This document shows, piece by piece, positions 41,413 through 50,571 of a stretch of DNA of 64,000 bases (its first letter is position 1; every line of letters begins with the position of its first letter). The stretch covers positions 1,178,001-1,242,000 of the forward strand of contig NC_014931.1 of NCBI RefSeq assembly GCF_000184745.1. Direction: 5' to 3'. This DNA comes from Variovorax paradoxus EPS. Lineage in GTDB: Bacteria > Pseudomonadota > Gammaproteobacteria > Burkholderiales > Burkholderiaceae_C. Both the position numbers and the translations under genes were made by a program. The notes under the pieces were generated by a model. The model was not told the DNA's origin and did no database searches. It saw nothing but the letters and a program-made list of their open reading frames with translations.

Positions 41413-43670
41413 ATGCATCCACGCAAGCCGCCCCGCCGATGCAAGCGCCCGACGACGAAAGCGAAGGCATCAATCCCGCGGAGTACTGGGACATCCTGGT
41501 CGACAACCGCTGGCTCGTCGCAGCCGTGGTGGCCGTTTTCCTGTTCCTCGGCACGGCCTACGCGCTGCTGGGCAAGCCGGTCTACGAAGCCAACCTCGCG
41601 GTGCAGGTGGAAGACTCGGGCAACTCCGCCGGCAGCTTTCTCGGCGATGCGGCCTCGTCGCTCCTGAGCGTGAAGACGCCGGCCGCGGGCGAGATCGAAA
41701 TCCTGCGTTCGCGCGCCATCCTGGGCAAGGCGGTGGAGAACACCAAGCTCTACATCAGCGCGCGCCCGCGCTACGCGCCCTTCGTGGGCAGCTACCTCGC
41801 GCGCCGCGCCACCGATCTTTCGGAGCCGGGCTTCATGGGGCTCGCGGGCTACGTCACCGGCACCGAGAAGATCCTCGTGCCGCGCTTCGACGTGCCGCCC
41901 GATTTCGAAGACAAGCCCTTCACGCTGACCGTCGGCACCAACGGCCAGTACGAGCTGAGCAGCCCCGACATCGACACGCCGATGAAAGGCACCGTCGGCA
42001 CGCTGCTCTCGGCGAACGTGCCGAATGTCGTGAACGGCAGCGTGAGCCTGATGGTCACCAGCATCGAAGGCAAGCCGGGCGCGCAGTTCCAGCTCGTGCG
42101 CTCGTCCACGCAGAAGACGCTGCTCGCGCTGCAGGATGCGCTGAAGGTCGTCGAAAAGGGCAAGCAGTCGGGCGTGCTCGACGTGAGCTGGAAGAGCGCC
42201 GATCCCGAGAAGCTCACGCAGCTGCTCAACGAGATCGGCACGCTCTACGTGCGCCAGAACATGGAGCGCAAGGCCGCCGAGGCCGAGAAGACGCTGGGCT
42301 TCCTCGACACCGCGCTGCCGCAGTTCAAGAAGCAGCTCGAGCAGTCCGAAGACACCTACAACCGCTACCGCAACCAGAACGGCACGGTGAGCCTGGACGA
42401 CGAAGCCAAGAACGCGCTCACGCAAACCGTCGACCTGCAATCCAAGCTGCTCGAAGCCGAGCAGAAGCGGCGCGAGCTCGCCGCGCGTTTCACCGACGAG
42501 CACCCCGCGGTGCAGACGCTCGACACCCAGGTCGTCGCATGGAAGGCGGCGCTGGCCAGCATCGATGCGCGCATCCGCAAGATGCCCGAGTTGCAGCAGA
42601 ACACCGTGCGCATGCAGCGCGACATCAAGGTCAACACCGACCTGTACGTGTCGCTGCTCAACAGCTCGCTGCAGATGCGGCTGGCCAAGGAAGGCAAGGT
42701 CGGCAACGTGCGCCTGCTCGACGAGGCCATCGTTCCCGAAGAGGCGGTGTGGCCCAAGCGCCCGCTGGTCATTGCGCTCGCGCTCATCCTCGGGCTCGCC
42801 GCGGGCGTGGCGGCCGCGGTGGCGCGCAGTTCGTTCTTCGGCGGCATCCGCAACCCGGGCGAGATCGAGACCCACACCGGGCTCAACGTCTACAGCAGCA
42901 TTCCGCTGAGCGCGGCACAGCGCGCGATCGACCGGAGCATCGAGAACAAGGCGGCCGGCCTGCACGTGCTCGCGCACCAGCAGCCCGAAGACCCGGCGGT
43001 CGAGAGCCTCCGGAGCCTGCGCACCGCGCTGCAGTTCGCGATGCTGGAAGCGACCAACAACCGCCTGCTCATTTCCGGTGCAACGCCCGGTGTAGGCAAA
43101 ACGTTTATTTCGGTCAATTTCGCGGCCATTTCCGCCGCCGCCGGAAAAAGAGTTCTTTTGATTGACGCGGATTTGCGAAAAGGCCGGGTCAATCAATTCC
43201 TGTCGATTCCCCGTTCTTCGGGATTGTCGGAATTGATCGCAGGGACCCTCAGTTTTGAAAAGGCGGTGCGCCCGTCGGTGCTGCCGAACCTGGACATCAT
43301 CACCACCGGCGTGCTGCCGCCCAATCCGGCCGAATTGCTGATGAGCGAATCCTTCGTGCAGGTGCTGGACAGGCTCTCGCCCGCTTATGACCTGGTGATC
43401 ATCGACACGGCACCCGTGCTCGTGGCCGCCGATACCGCCTCGGTGGCGCCGCTGGCAAGCACCTTCCTTCTGGTCGCGCGGGCCGAAAAAACCCAGCTCG
43501 GCGAATTGAATGAAAGCGTCCGGCGCCTCGCGCATGCCGGTCGATCGGTAAATGGCGTAATTCTGAATGCTATTGACCTATCGCGCCGCCATGCGGGCAG
43601 TGGGGGCTATAAGTATGGCGCTTACAAGCATTTACAATACACATACAAAGCCAACAGGGATTCCACCTAG
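41409..43670 (+). CDS. wzc: Polysaccharide co-polymerase / tyrosine autokinase (Wzc-like)
   Basis: 753-residue inner-membrane protein controlling chain length and export. Wzz domain with two helices (about 33-52 VVAVVAVFLFLGTAYALL, and about 451-473 PLVIALALILGLAAGVAAAVA) flanks a large periplasmic coiled-coil part (RKAAEAEKTLGFLDTALPQFKKQ). The cytoplasmic BY-kinase has Walker A PGVGKT (Lys564), Walker A' LLIDADLRKG and Walker B LVIIDTAPVL, with a Tyr-rich tail (YKYGAYKHLQYTYK) for autophosphorylation. Bases 43090-43260, around Walker A, use distinctly AT-richer codons than the rest of the gene. Confidence 0.94.
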   Translation: MNASTQAAPPMQAPDDESEGINPAEYWDILVDNRWLVAAVVAVFLFLGTAYALLGKPVYEANLAVQVEDSGNSAGSFLGDAASSLLSVKTPAAGEIEILRSRAILGKAVENTKLYISARPRYAPFVGSYLARRATDLSEPGFMGLAGYVTGTEKILVPRFDVPPDFEDKPFTLTVGTNGQYELSSPDIDTPMKGTVGTLLSANVPNVVNGSVSLMVTSIEGKPGAQFQLVRSSTQKTLLALQDALKVVEKGKQSGVLDVSWKSADPEKLTQLLNEIGTLYVRQNMERKAAEAEKTLGFLDTALPQFKKQLEQSEDTYNRYRNQNGTVSLDDEAKNALTQTVDLQSKLLEAEQKRRELAARFTDEHPAVQTLDTQVVAWKAALASIDARIRKMPELQQNTVRMQRDIKVNTDLYVSLLNSSLQMRLAKEGKVGNVRLLDEAIVPEEAVWPKRPLVIALALILGLAAGVAAAVARSSFFGGIRNPGEIETHTGLNVYSSIPLSAAQRAIDRSIENKAAGLHVLAHQQPEDPAVESLRSLRTALQFAMLEATNNRLLISGATPGVGKTFISVNFAAISAAAGKRVLLIDADLRKGRVNQFLSIPRSSGLSELIAGTLSFEKAVRPSVLPNLDIITTGVLPPNPAELLMSESFVQVLDRLSPAYDLVIIDTAPVLVAADTASVAPLASTFLLVARAEKTQLGELNESVRRLAHAGRSVNGVILNAIDLSRRHAGSGGYKYGAYKHLQYTYKANRDST

Positions 43671-44000
43671 ACCGTGAAAAATTGGAGTTAAATTCATCTT
43701 GATGCGCTTGACATTCAGGCAGTCGCATTGAGTTCATACTCAATTTGTATTCAGTCAAAACTTATGTAGTACCAATGAGCAGCAGTTCATTTTTACTACT
43801 TCTATCGAGTCCGTTGACCGCGCAATAGTTTTTGCACTGCAGAAGCTACGGGGCATTTGCGCGGGTTCTGTCGGCCAAAAAAATCAAGGGCCATAACCGA
43901 AGAGATGCGGGCGTTTTGCCCGCATGTGGAAAGGTGCGTCGCCAATGAAATACCTTGCTAAAGAAATTCTTTCGCGTTTCACCTCTGGATGGAGAAAACC
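43671..44000 (+). other. AT-rich intergenic region between wzc and sugar transferase
   Basis: 330 bases without a gene. TTGACA at 43708-43713 could be a -35 element but no good -10 stands at 17 bases. A perfect hairpin is near the 3' end (listed separately). Composition is much less GC-rich than the flanking genes, continuing into the transferase and polymerase genes. Confidence 0.5.
43905..43925 (+). terminator. Perfect hairpin inside the exopolysaccharide operon
   Basis: ATGCGGGC-GTTTT-GCCCGCAT: eight perfect pairs with a five-base loop, 75 bases before the sugar transferase start. No T-run follows on either strand, so it is more likely an RNA processing or stability element than a full terminator; it could uncouple wza-wzb-wzc from the downstream genes. 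Confidence 0.45.
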
Positions 44001-44726
44001 ATGAGAAACCTCCGACCCGAAGAATCGATGGTCCCGCAAGGTTGGGACAATTCGGAACATTCGCACAGCCAATCGCCCTATGACATCGGGCAAAACCGGG
44101 TGAATCATCCGGCCCTGCTTCGAATTGGAAAAAGATCGGTGGACATTACCGCCGCGCTTTTCTTTTTCCTCGCATTCGGCTGGGTGTTCGTATTGATCGG
44201 CCTTTGCGTCATGATCAGCTCCGGCGCGCCCGTCTTCTATTCGCAGCCGCGCTATGGAAAAGACGGGCGGGTGTTCCGCTTCTGGAAATTCCGCTCGATG
44301 ACCGCCAATTCGGCGCAGGTGCTCGAAGAGCATCTGAAAAACAATCCGGAAGCGCGCCGGCAATGGGACGAATACCAGAAGCTGGAAAACGATCCGCGGA
44401 TCACGCCTTTCGGCAAATTCATCCGCAAGACCAGCCTCGATGAATTGCCGCAATTCTGGAACGTGCTCATCGGGGAGATGAGCCTCATCGGCCCGCGCCC
44501 CTGCATGCTCGAGCAGAAGGCGCTGTACGGCCACGACTGGGTCCACTACTGCGCCGTGCGCCCGGGCATCACGGGCCTTTGGCAAGTGAGTGGCCGCAAT
44601 CAGCTCACCTACAACGCACGCGTCGCATTGGACGTGAGGTATGTCGAGACGCTTTCCGTCACGAAAGACGTCGATATCTTCCTCCGGACGATATGGGTGG
44701 TCGCAGTCGGGCACGGGTCGCGGTGA
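44001..44726 (+). CDS. Initiating sugar transferase (undecaprenyl-phosphate glycosylphosphotransferase)
   Basis: Transfers the first sugar-1-phosphate to undecaprenyl phosphate at the inner membrane. 241 residues: one N-terminal hydrophobic helix (ITAALFFFLAFGWVFVLIGL), then the bacterial sugar transferase domain with GAPVFYSQPRYGKDGRVF, FWKFRSMT, KTSLDELPQFWNVL (catalytic Asp-Glu) and MSLIGPRP. It lacks the extra four N-terminal helices of WbaP, so it is a short PssY/PglC-like form. ATG 44001 is preferred over 43989 because GGAG lies 6 bases before it. Confidence 0.92.
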   Translation: MRNLRPEESMVPQGWDNSEHSHSQSPYDIGQNRVNHPALLRIGKRSVDITAALFFFLAFGWVFVLIGLCVMISSGAPVFYSQPRYGKDGRVFRFWKFRSMTANSAQVLEEHLKNNPEARRQWDEYQKLENDPRITPFGKFIRKTSLDELPQFWNVLIGEMSLIGPRPCMLEQKALYGHDWVHYCAVRPGITGLWQVSGRNQLTYNARVALDVRYVETLSVTKDVDIFLRTIWVVAVGHGSR

Positions 44727-45802
44727 GCCACGCCATTCAGCAGGGATATCCAGCCACGACGACAAAAAGAACAAAAAAGAATTCGGGGCGCGTCAACCCG
44801 TATTCGATTGCCGGGATTTCGATCGTGTTCATCTACACGGTCATCTACTTCTATTTTCGGGATTTGCTTCCCGATAAATGGAGCGTCGATTCGGCAAAGA
44901 TCATCGAGATCCTGAATTACGGCGGCGCGGGCGGTGATCTGGACAATTCGTTCGCCGTCACCGCGGCATTGTTCGGCCTCATCGGCGTGGACAACCTGGA
45001 TGTCTTTACCTGCAGCGTGAGCGCGCTGTTCCTGCTGTTTGCGACCCACGATATTCGCCGGGCCGGCGATTTTTTTACGCGATTGCTCCTGATTGCGCCG
45101 TGCATCATGCTCAACATGTTTGCGCCGTCGAAAGAAACGGTGGTGCTCATCATGACGATGTTCATCACCGTGTCGGCGATCTATTTCCGCACTTCGAAGA
45201 GATACACCTTCATTTCTTTTCTGTTCCTGTATGCGGTCTATGGCGTATTCGTTCGTCAATATTATTTGCTGATCGTCGGTGTGTTCTTTTTGGTCTACTG
45301 GCTCTGGCGGCGGCCGCTTAAATACCACGTGCTGGCGGCCATTGTGGCGGCCGGTGCAATCATGGCAGCGCCATCCAGTGTATTGCAGACGTTGCAATCG
45401 CCAAGAGATACATCCAACGCCTATGCGGAGCAAATCGGCAGCGACAACCGGACGGCCTTTACCAATATCGCGTCGCCGGCCACCGGCCCGGGGTTTTTGG
45501 TCAATTACGCCTATGCCGGCACGGTATTGATTACGCCGGTACTGTATTTCCAGACGGCCAGTGATTTCTTCATGCAATTGATGATCGGCGCGATGCTGGT
45601 CATTCTTTACCGGGCCCGAAAGAAAGCCCGGCGCGGGCATGACCGCTACGAAACCAGATTCTTCGCCAGCCTTTTCATTGCCCACATCCTGGTGCAATTG
45701 ATATTCGAACCCGATCTCGGAAGCTTTACCCGCCATTTGACCTCGGTGCTGCTCTATCTCATTGCCATCAAGGTTGCCGAGAGAAAACAATTCCTCAGAT
45801 GA
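44723..45802 (+). CDS. Polytopic membrane protein, probable polysaccharide polymerase (Wzy/EpsG-like)
   Basis: 359 residues with roughly nine to ten hydrophobic segments (ISIVFIYTVIYFYF, VSALFLLFATHDI, LLLIAPCIMLNMFAP, FISFLFLYAVYGVFV, HVLAAIVAAGAIMAA) and a long periplasmic loop containing PRDTSNAYAEQIGSDNRTAF. Wzy polymerases are poorly conserved, so the call is from topology and position between the initiating transferase and the pyruvyl transferase. The GTG at 44723 overlaps the previous stop by 4 bases (GTGA); an ATG at 44693 is the alternative. Low-GC codon use suggests transfer. Confidence 0.65.
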   Translation: MSHAIQQGYPATTTKRTKKNSGRVNPYSIAGISIVFIYTVIYFYFRDLLPDKWSVDSAKIIEILNYGGAGGDLDNSFAVTAALFGLIGVDNLDVFTCSVSALFLLFATHDIRRAGDFFTRLLLIAPCIMLNMFAPSKETVVLIMTMFITVSAIYFRTSKRYTFISFLFLYAVYGVFVRQYYLLIVGVFFLVYWLWRRPLKYHVLAAIVAAGAIMAAPSSVLQTLQSPRDTSNAYAEQIGSDNRTAFTNIASPATGPGFLVNYAYAGTVLITPVLYFQTASDFFMQLMIGAMLVILYRARKKARRGHDRYETRFFASLFIAHILVQLIFEPDLGSFTRHLTSVLLYLIAIKVAERKQFLR

Positions 45803-46962
45803 AAAAAATCCTGATTTGCGCCGTGCCATTCAGCGACAACCTCGGCGATGGGGTCATTGCCGCGTCGCTGGCGCACATTGCCGGCCTCAAATACCCGGAC
45901 GCCACAGTCGAATTCCTCGACATTGCCGGGCGCCACGGATTCGACGAGCAAAACCTGCGCGGCGGCGGCGCATTCGGCGTTTTCCAGAAGCTGCCGGCGC
46001 TGCTGCGCTCGGCCATCGTGTTTGCGTATTGCCTCAAGAACTACTTCCAGCGCTGGCGCCCGCACTGGAAGGCGGCCGTGAGCGATGCCGACCTTGTCAT
46101 CGTCGGCGGCGGCCAGCTCTTCTGCGACGTGGCGCTCAACTTCCCGGCCAAGCTCTTCCTCTTGAGCCGGCTCCTCCGCGGCAAGCGGGTGGCGGTGGTG
46201 TCTGTCGGCGTCACGGCCAAGTGGTCGTACTGGGGCAAGGTGCTCGTGGGCAAGTTCTTCAAGAACGCCGCGCCCGTGTTCTTCGCGACCCGCGATGCGG
46301 AGTCGGCGAAGAACCTGCACGACATCTTTCGCATTCCCCGGCCCGACATCCGCGTGGTGCCCGACCCGGCGCTGGTCTGCGAGAGCGCGTTCTCCAGCGA
46401 GCTTTCGCCCGACAAGAAATGGGACGTGGGCATCTGCGTGAGCAGCCTCGATGCGCTGGTCATGAATTCGGAGTACGGCGAATCGAACGCCATCGGCTCG
46501 GCGGATTTCTTCGCGAACCTCGCCGAGGCGCTGCAGCAGGAGGGCGCGCGCGTTCTCTACTTCACGAACGGCGCGGCCGAAGACAACCGCGTGATGGCCG
46601 AGATCTCGTCGCGCCCGGCCAGTGCGAGCGCGAACGCCGCGGACACCACTTTTCTCGTGCCCAAGCGCCCGGACGATCTGGTCGCGCTCATCAGCGCGTG
46701 CTCGTGCATCGCGGCGCACCGGTTGCACGCAAATATCGTGGCCTACAGCCTGAACATTCCCTCGGTGGGGATGAACTGGGACAAGAAGGTCGAATCGTTC
46801 TTCCGCCTCACCGGCCGCACGCAGTACCTGTTCGACCTGTCGCCGCGCCCGGACCAGCTCAAGGCCTCGGTGCTGCAGCTGCTGCGCGAGAAGAACGCCG
46901 ACCGCGAACGGCTCGACGTGCTGCAGGGCGAAGTCATCGCCGGCACGCACGCGCTGATCTGA
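45799..46962 (+). CDS. Polysaccharide pyruvyl transferase family protein
   Basis: 387 residues of the PS_pyruv_trans family, which adds ketal-linked pyruvate from PEP to sugars of exopolysaccharides and gives the polymer negative charge. N-terminal FSDNLGDGVIAASLAHIAG is the conserved N-x-G-D element, and ADLVIVGGGQLFCD (GGG), VSVGVTAKWSYWGK and SCIAAHRLHANIVAYSLNIPSVGMNWDKK (conserved His-Arg-x-His) follow. The start overlaps the polymerase stop by 4 bases. Confidence 0.88.
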   Translation: MKKILICAVPFSDNLGDGVIAASLAHIAGLKYPDATVEFLDIAGRHGFDEQNLRGGGAFGVFQKLPALLRSAIVFAYCLKNYFQRWRPHWKAAVSDADLVIVGGGQLFCDVALNFPAKLFLLSRLLRGKRVAVVSVGVTAKWSYWGKVLVGKFFKNAAPVFFATRDAESAKNLHDIFRIPRPDIRVVPDPALVCESAFSSELSPDKKWDVGICVSSLDALVMNSEYGESNAIGSADFFANLAEALQQEGARVLYFTNGAAEDNRVMAEISSRPASASANAADTTFLVPKRPDDLVALISACSCIAAHRLHANIVAYSLNIPSVGMNWDKKVESFFRLTGRTQYLFDLSPRPDQLKASVLQLLREKNADRERLDVLQGEVIAGTHALI

Positions 46963-46985
46963 CCGACCGCGGAGCGCGCCTCACC

Positions 46986-48056
46986 ATGAAAGTACTGCAC
47001 GTTGCCGAGACGCTCAAGGGCGGGCTGGAGACGTATCTCCGCACCGTCGCGCGCCACCAGACCACGTCGCCCGACATCAGCCAGGTGAAGTTCGTGCTGC
47101 CGGGGCAGGTCGACTGGCTGGGCGCGGAGAACACCCACGTCGTGCCGACCGCGCGCAAGGCCTCGGCGCTGCTCGGGTATGCGAAGAGCGTGCGCAAGAT
47201 CATCGCGGCGGAGCGGCCGGCGATTCTTCATCTGCACAGCTCGATTGCCGGTGGTGTGGTGCGCGCCATGGCGCTCGCCGGGCAGGTGCCGCTCGGCGTG
47301 AAGATCGTCTATTGCTCGCACGGCTGGGCATTCGACCAGACCGGCCCCGCGTACAAGAACATCGCCTACCGCTGGATCGAGCGGCTGCTCTCCTGGCGCA
47401 GCGACGCGATCATCTGCATCAGCAAGCACGAGATCCGCATCGCCGAGAAATTCGGCATCCTGCGCTGCCGGTGCATTCCGAACGGCATCGACCGCATCGA
47501 GCAATCGATGGTGCAGCAGAGCGCGCCGGCGAGCGGCATCGAGCCACGCAAGGTGCTCTTCGTCGGCCGGCTCGACAAGCAGAAAGGCATCGACGCGCTG
47601 CTCGATGCCTACGCAAGGGTGCGGCCGAACTTCAAGCTCATCGTGGTCGGCGATTCCGTGCGCAAGGACCTGCAGCTCGCGCAGCCCGAGCACGTGGAGT
47701 TCAAGGGCTGGCTCGAGAAAGACGCGCTCGATGCCGTCTACCGCGCCTCTGACGCCACGATCGTTCCGTCGCGGTGGGAAGGCTTCGGCCTCGTCGCGGT
47801 GGAAGCCATGGCGCGCGGCAAGCCCGTGTTCGCCTCGGCCGTCGGCGGCCTTGTCGACATCGTGGAGCACGGTACCAGCGGCCGGCTCTTTTCCCTCGAC
47901 CAGATGGACCAGGCGCTGCGCGACATCGATGGCCTCTCCGACGCGGCCCTGCAGCAGATGGGGCAGGCCGGGCGGCGGATCTTCGAGGAGAAGTTCACCT
48001 CGCAGCGCATGAACACGGCCATCGTCAACCTGTACAAGGAGTCGGTTCTCCGATGA
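46986..48056 (+). CDS. Glycosyltransferase family 4
   Basis: 356-residue GT-B glycosyltransferase. N-terminal acceptor domain MKVLHVAETLKGGLETYL; C-terminal donor domain with VLFVGRLDKQKGIDALLDAY, VPSRWEGFGLVAVEAMARGKPVFAS (the E-x7-E nucleotide-sugar motif) and GGLVDIVEHGTSGRLF. It is the only glycosyltransferase besides the initiating enzyme in the cluster, so the repeat unit may be small or other transferases may act from elsewhere. Gap of 23 bases from the pyruvyl transferase; 4-base overlap with the next gene. Confidence 0.92.
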   Translation: MKVLHVAETLKGGLETYLRTVARHQTTSPDISQVKFVLPGQVDWLGAENTHVVPTARKASALLGYAKSVRKIIAAERPAILHLHSSIAGGVVRAMALAGQVPLGVKIVYCSHGWAFDQTGPAYKNIAYRWIERLLSWRSDAIICISKHEIRIAEKFGILRCRCIPNGIDRIEQSMVQQSAPASGIEPRKVLFVGRLDKQKGIDALLDAYARVRPNFKLIVVGDSVRKDLQLAQPEHVEFKGWLEKDALDAVYRASDATIVPSRWEGFGLVAVEAMARGKPVFASAVGGLVDIVEHGTSGRLFSLDQMDQALRDIDGLSDAALQQMGQAGRRIFEEKFTSQRMNTAIVNLYKESVLR

Positions 48057-49318
48057 AGATTTTTTCCTGCCGCGCCCGACGTTTCCTGCAGGTCCTTGCG
48101 TTGCTGAGCGTGTGGATGTTCGCTGGACATGCCGCGCAAGCCCGGGGCGTGAGCGGCATCGACACGGACTACCCGGTCGCGCTGAGCGTGCAGATCGACC
48201 CCGCCACCATCACCGACGCCGACCTCAATGAGATCCGCGCGGCCGGTTTCGAGTTCGTGCGCTTCGGCGTGCGCCCGCCGCTCAAGAGCGTGAACCCCGG
48301 CCTCATCGACTACTCGCGCCTCATCAAGCGCGTGCGCAACGCCAAGCTCGACGCGATCGTGACGCTGTTCGGCGGCAACGCAATCTGGGGCGCGAAGCCC
48401 GAAGAGCTGCGCGCGGGCGCCCGCAAGGAGAGCCTGTTCTCCGATTTCGCGGTCGGCTTCATGAAGGCGCACACCGACGACGTGGCCGTGTGGGAAGTGT
48501 GGAACGAGCCCGACCACAAGACCTTTTTGAACCCCGCGATGCTGTCGGATTTCGAAGCCGCATCGTCGGAGCTCTGCGCCAACATGGCCAAACAGAAGGT
48601 GCAGCCGAACATCGTCGTCGGCTTCGGTTTCGCGAACCTGCCGTTCGTGGGCGGCAAGGTGCCAAGGCAGTTGGAGAACGCCTTCGTCGCGGCCGCCAAG
48701 TCCGATTGCCTGACCGACATTTCGATCCACCCGTACCGACCGGTGCCCGAGACCGCCTTCGGCGACTACGAAAAGCTGCGCGCGCAGCTCGACCAGCGGC
48801 AACTGCAGAAGACCGGCATCGCCATTTCCGAATGGGGCTACGCCTCGTACCTGCCGGTGCGCAGCCAGAGCACGCAGGCCTCGCTGGTGTTTCGCGAATA
48901 CCTCATCAACGCGGCAGCCGGCATCAAGCTGCTGAACCTCTACGCCTGGCGCGACCGCGGCCGCTCGTCGTTCTCGAAGGAAGACAACTTCGGGATCATG
49001 TCGAACGCGGGCGAAAAGAAAGAGGCGTTCTCCGCGCTCACCGAATTCCTGAAGATCGCCAGGCACTCGAAGAAAGTCTCGTACGACGACGCGAAGGGCG
49101 TGAACCAGTTGGTGCTCAAGCGCAGCGACGCGCTGCTGCACGTGCTGTGGACACCCGGCTCCGAAAAAGACGTGACCGTCCCCGTCGCCGAAGGCAAGAA
49201 GTGCACGCGCGTCGACTTCTTCCCAGAGATGCGCCGCGGCAGCTGCGGGCCCCGCGCGGGCGGCGGGTTCTCCGCGAAGGCCTCGGCCTATCCCGTGCTG
49301 CTGTCGATCTCGGACTAG
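48053..49318 (+). CDS. Secreted glycoside hydrolase, PslG/GH39-like
   Basis: 421 residues with a Sec signal peptide (FLQVLALLSVWMFAGHAAQA) and a clan-A TIM barrel. IRAAGFEFVRFGVRPPLK begins the barrel; WEVWNEPD provides acid/base Glu152, and ISEWGY provides nucleophile Glu260. A C-terminal beta-sandwich-like part (QLVLKRSDALLHVLWTPG) follows. Such periplasmic hydrolases in Wzx/Wzy or Psl clusters trim the polymer or clear mislocalised chains. Family assignment GH39 versus GH5 cannot be settled by eye. Confidence 0.82.
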   Translation: MKIFSCRARRFLQVLALLSVWMFAGHAAQARGVSGIDTDYPVALSVQIDPATITDADLNEIRAAGFEFVRFGVRPPLKSVNPGLIDYSRLIKRVRNAKLDAIVTLFGGNAIWGAKPEELRAGARKESLFSDFAVGFMKAHTDDVAVWEVWNEPDHKTFLNPAMLSDFEAASSELCANMAKQKVQPNIVVGFGFANLPFVGGKVPRQLENAFVAAAKSDCLTDISIHPYRPVPETAFGDYEKLRAQLDQRQLQKTGIAISEWGYASYLPVRSQSTQASLVFREYLINAAAGIKLLNLYAWRDRGRSSFSKEDNFGIMSNAGEKKEAFSALTEFLKIARHSKKVSYDDAKGVNQLVLKRSDALLHVLWTPGSEKDVTVPVAEGKKCTRVDFFPEMRRGSCGPRAGGGFSAKASAYPVLLSISD

Positions 49319-49323
49319 ACGCG

Positions 49324-50550
49324 ATGGCGCGTCTTTCAGGTATCAGGAAACGTCTCGGCGGCCCGGTCTTCGCGATTGCCGACCAGTGCATCTACAGCGC
49401 GAGCCAGCTGTTGCTGAGCTTTGCGCTCGCGCGCGTGCTGTCGCCTTCGGAGTTCGGCATCGCCTCCGCATTCCTGGCGGTCGTGAGCTTCCAGTACATC
49501 CTGCACACGGCGATGGTGCACGAGCCCTTGCTGATCCGGCGCTTCTATGTGAGCCGGTCCGCGGCATGGACGAGCTGGGGGCTCGTCGCTCTCTTCTCGC
49601 TCGTGGGTTACCTGTGCTGGCAGCTCATCGTGTTTCCCGGGCAACTGCGCTGGGTGGGCGTGGCGCTCATCGTCGGCTACGAGATCTTCTGGCTCTCGCG
49701 CAGCCTGCTGCTCACCGGGCGGCGCTACGCGATGCTGTGCATCACCGGCGTGCTGATCTGCGCGGGGTATGTCGCGGTGCTCGGTGTCGAAAAGCCCGCG
49801 ACATGGGGCGAGGCGCTGCTGCTGGTCTCGGCGTTGCAGTTGCCTTTCCTGATCCTGGTGCTGCTGAACCTGCGCAACGTCATGCCCGCATTGCCCGCTG
49901 CAAAAGATGCGCAAGGCCTCACCGTGAAGGAATCGATGGCCTACGGCTGGAAGGCCAGCCTCTCGCAGTTCATGAGCTGGATCATGACGGGCGGCGCCAT
50001 CCTGCTCCTGGGCTCGTCGGCCGATTCGGAGCAGGGCGGCCTGCTCAAGATCTACATCACCTTCTTGCTGCCGATGCAGTACGTGCTCGCGGCGCTGGGC
50101 TACTACCTGCTGCCGCAACTGGCGGCCCGCTGGCATGCCGAAGACCGCAGGAGCGTGCACCGGCTCTTCGTGATGTTCGTGCTGATGGGGTTCCTCATCG
50201 CCGAACTCGCCGGCGTGGTGCTGGGCCTGCTCGGGCCGCACCTCGTGGTGCTGGCCTTCGGCGAGAACTACCGGCACATGGATTTCTCGCCCTTCTATTA
50301 CGCGCCGGCCATCTTCGGTCTCACCATGTGTTTGCGCACGGGCTTCCGTGCCGCGGCGCAGCCGGGCGCGCTGTTGTTCTGCTCGGTCGTGGGGGCGGTG
50401 GTGTTCGGCATCGCGATGCTCGCGGCCAAAGCCCCGGTCTCGTACATCCAGACCATCCACGCGATGACGCTGGGCTTTGCCTGCATGGCCGCGCTGATGA
50501 TCGGCTGGCTGTTCGTGTTCATGCGGGCGCCGAGGCTGCAGGGCGCCTGA
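49324..50550 (+). CDS. Oligosaccharide flippase (Wzx-like)
   Basis: 408 residues, about eleven to twelve predicted helices, with the polysaccharide-biosynthesis/MOP N-terminal element QCIYSASQLLLSFALARVLSPSEFGIAS and mid-region YGWKASLSQFMSWIMTGGAILLLGS. It would flip the undecaprenyl-linked repeat unit across the inner membrane. It starts 5 bases after the hydrolase stop. Together with the upstream polymerase it defines a Wzx/Wzy-type pathway. Confidence 0.85.
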   Translation: MARLSGIRKRLGGPVFAIADQCIYSASQLLLSFALARVLSPSEFGIASAFLAVVSFQYILHTAMVHEPLLIRRFYVSRSAAWTSWGLVALFSLVGYLCWQLIVFPGQLRWVGVALIVGYEIFWLSRSLLLTGRRYAMLCITGVLICAGYVAVLGVEKPATWGEALLLVSALQLPFLILVLLNLRNVMPALPAAKDAQGLTVKESMAYGWKASLSQFMSWIMTGGAILLLGSSADSEQGGLLKIYITFLLPMQYVLAALGYYLLPQLAARWHAEDRRSVHRLFVMFVLMGFLIAELAGVVLGLLGPHLVVLAFGENYRHMDFSPFYYAPAIFGLTMCLRTGFRAAAQPGALLFCSVVGAVVFGIAMLAAKAPVSYIQTIHAMTLGFACMAALMIGWLFVFMRAPRLQGA

Positions 50551-50571
50551 GGGGCTGAGAAGCAACCTGCC

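Noticed and set aside
43708..43740. Sigma-70 promoter with TTGACA in the wzc-transferase gap
   Set aside because: The -35 is perfect but the sequence 17 bases downstream (AGTTCA) is a poor -10; kept only as a remark.
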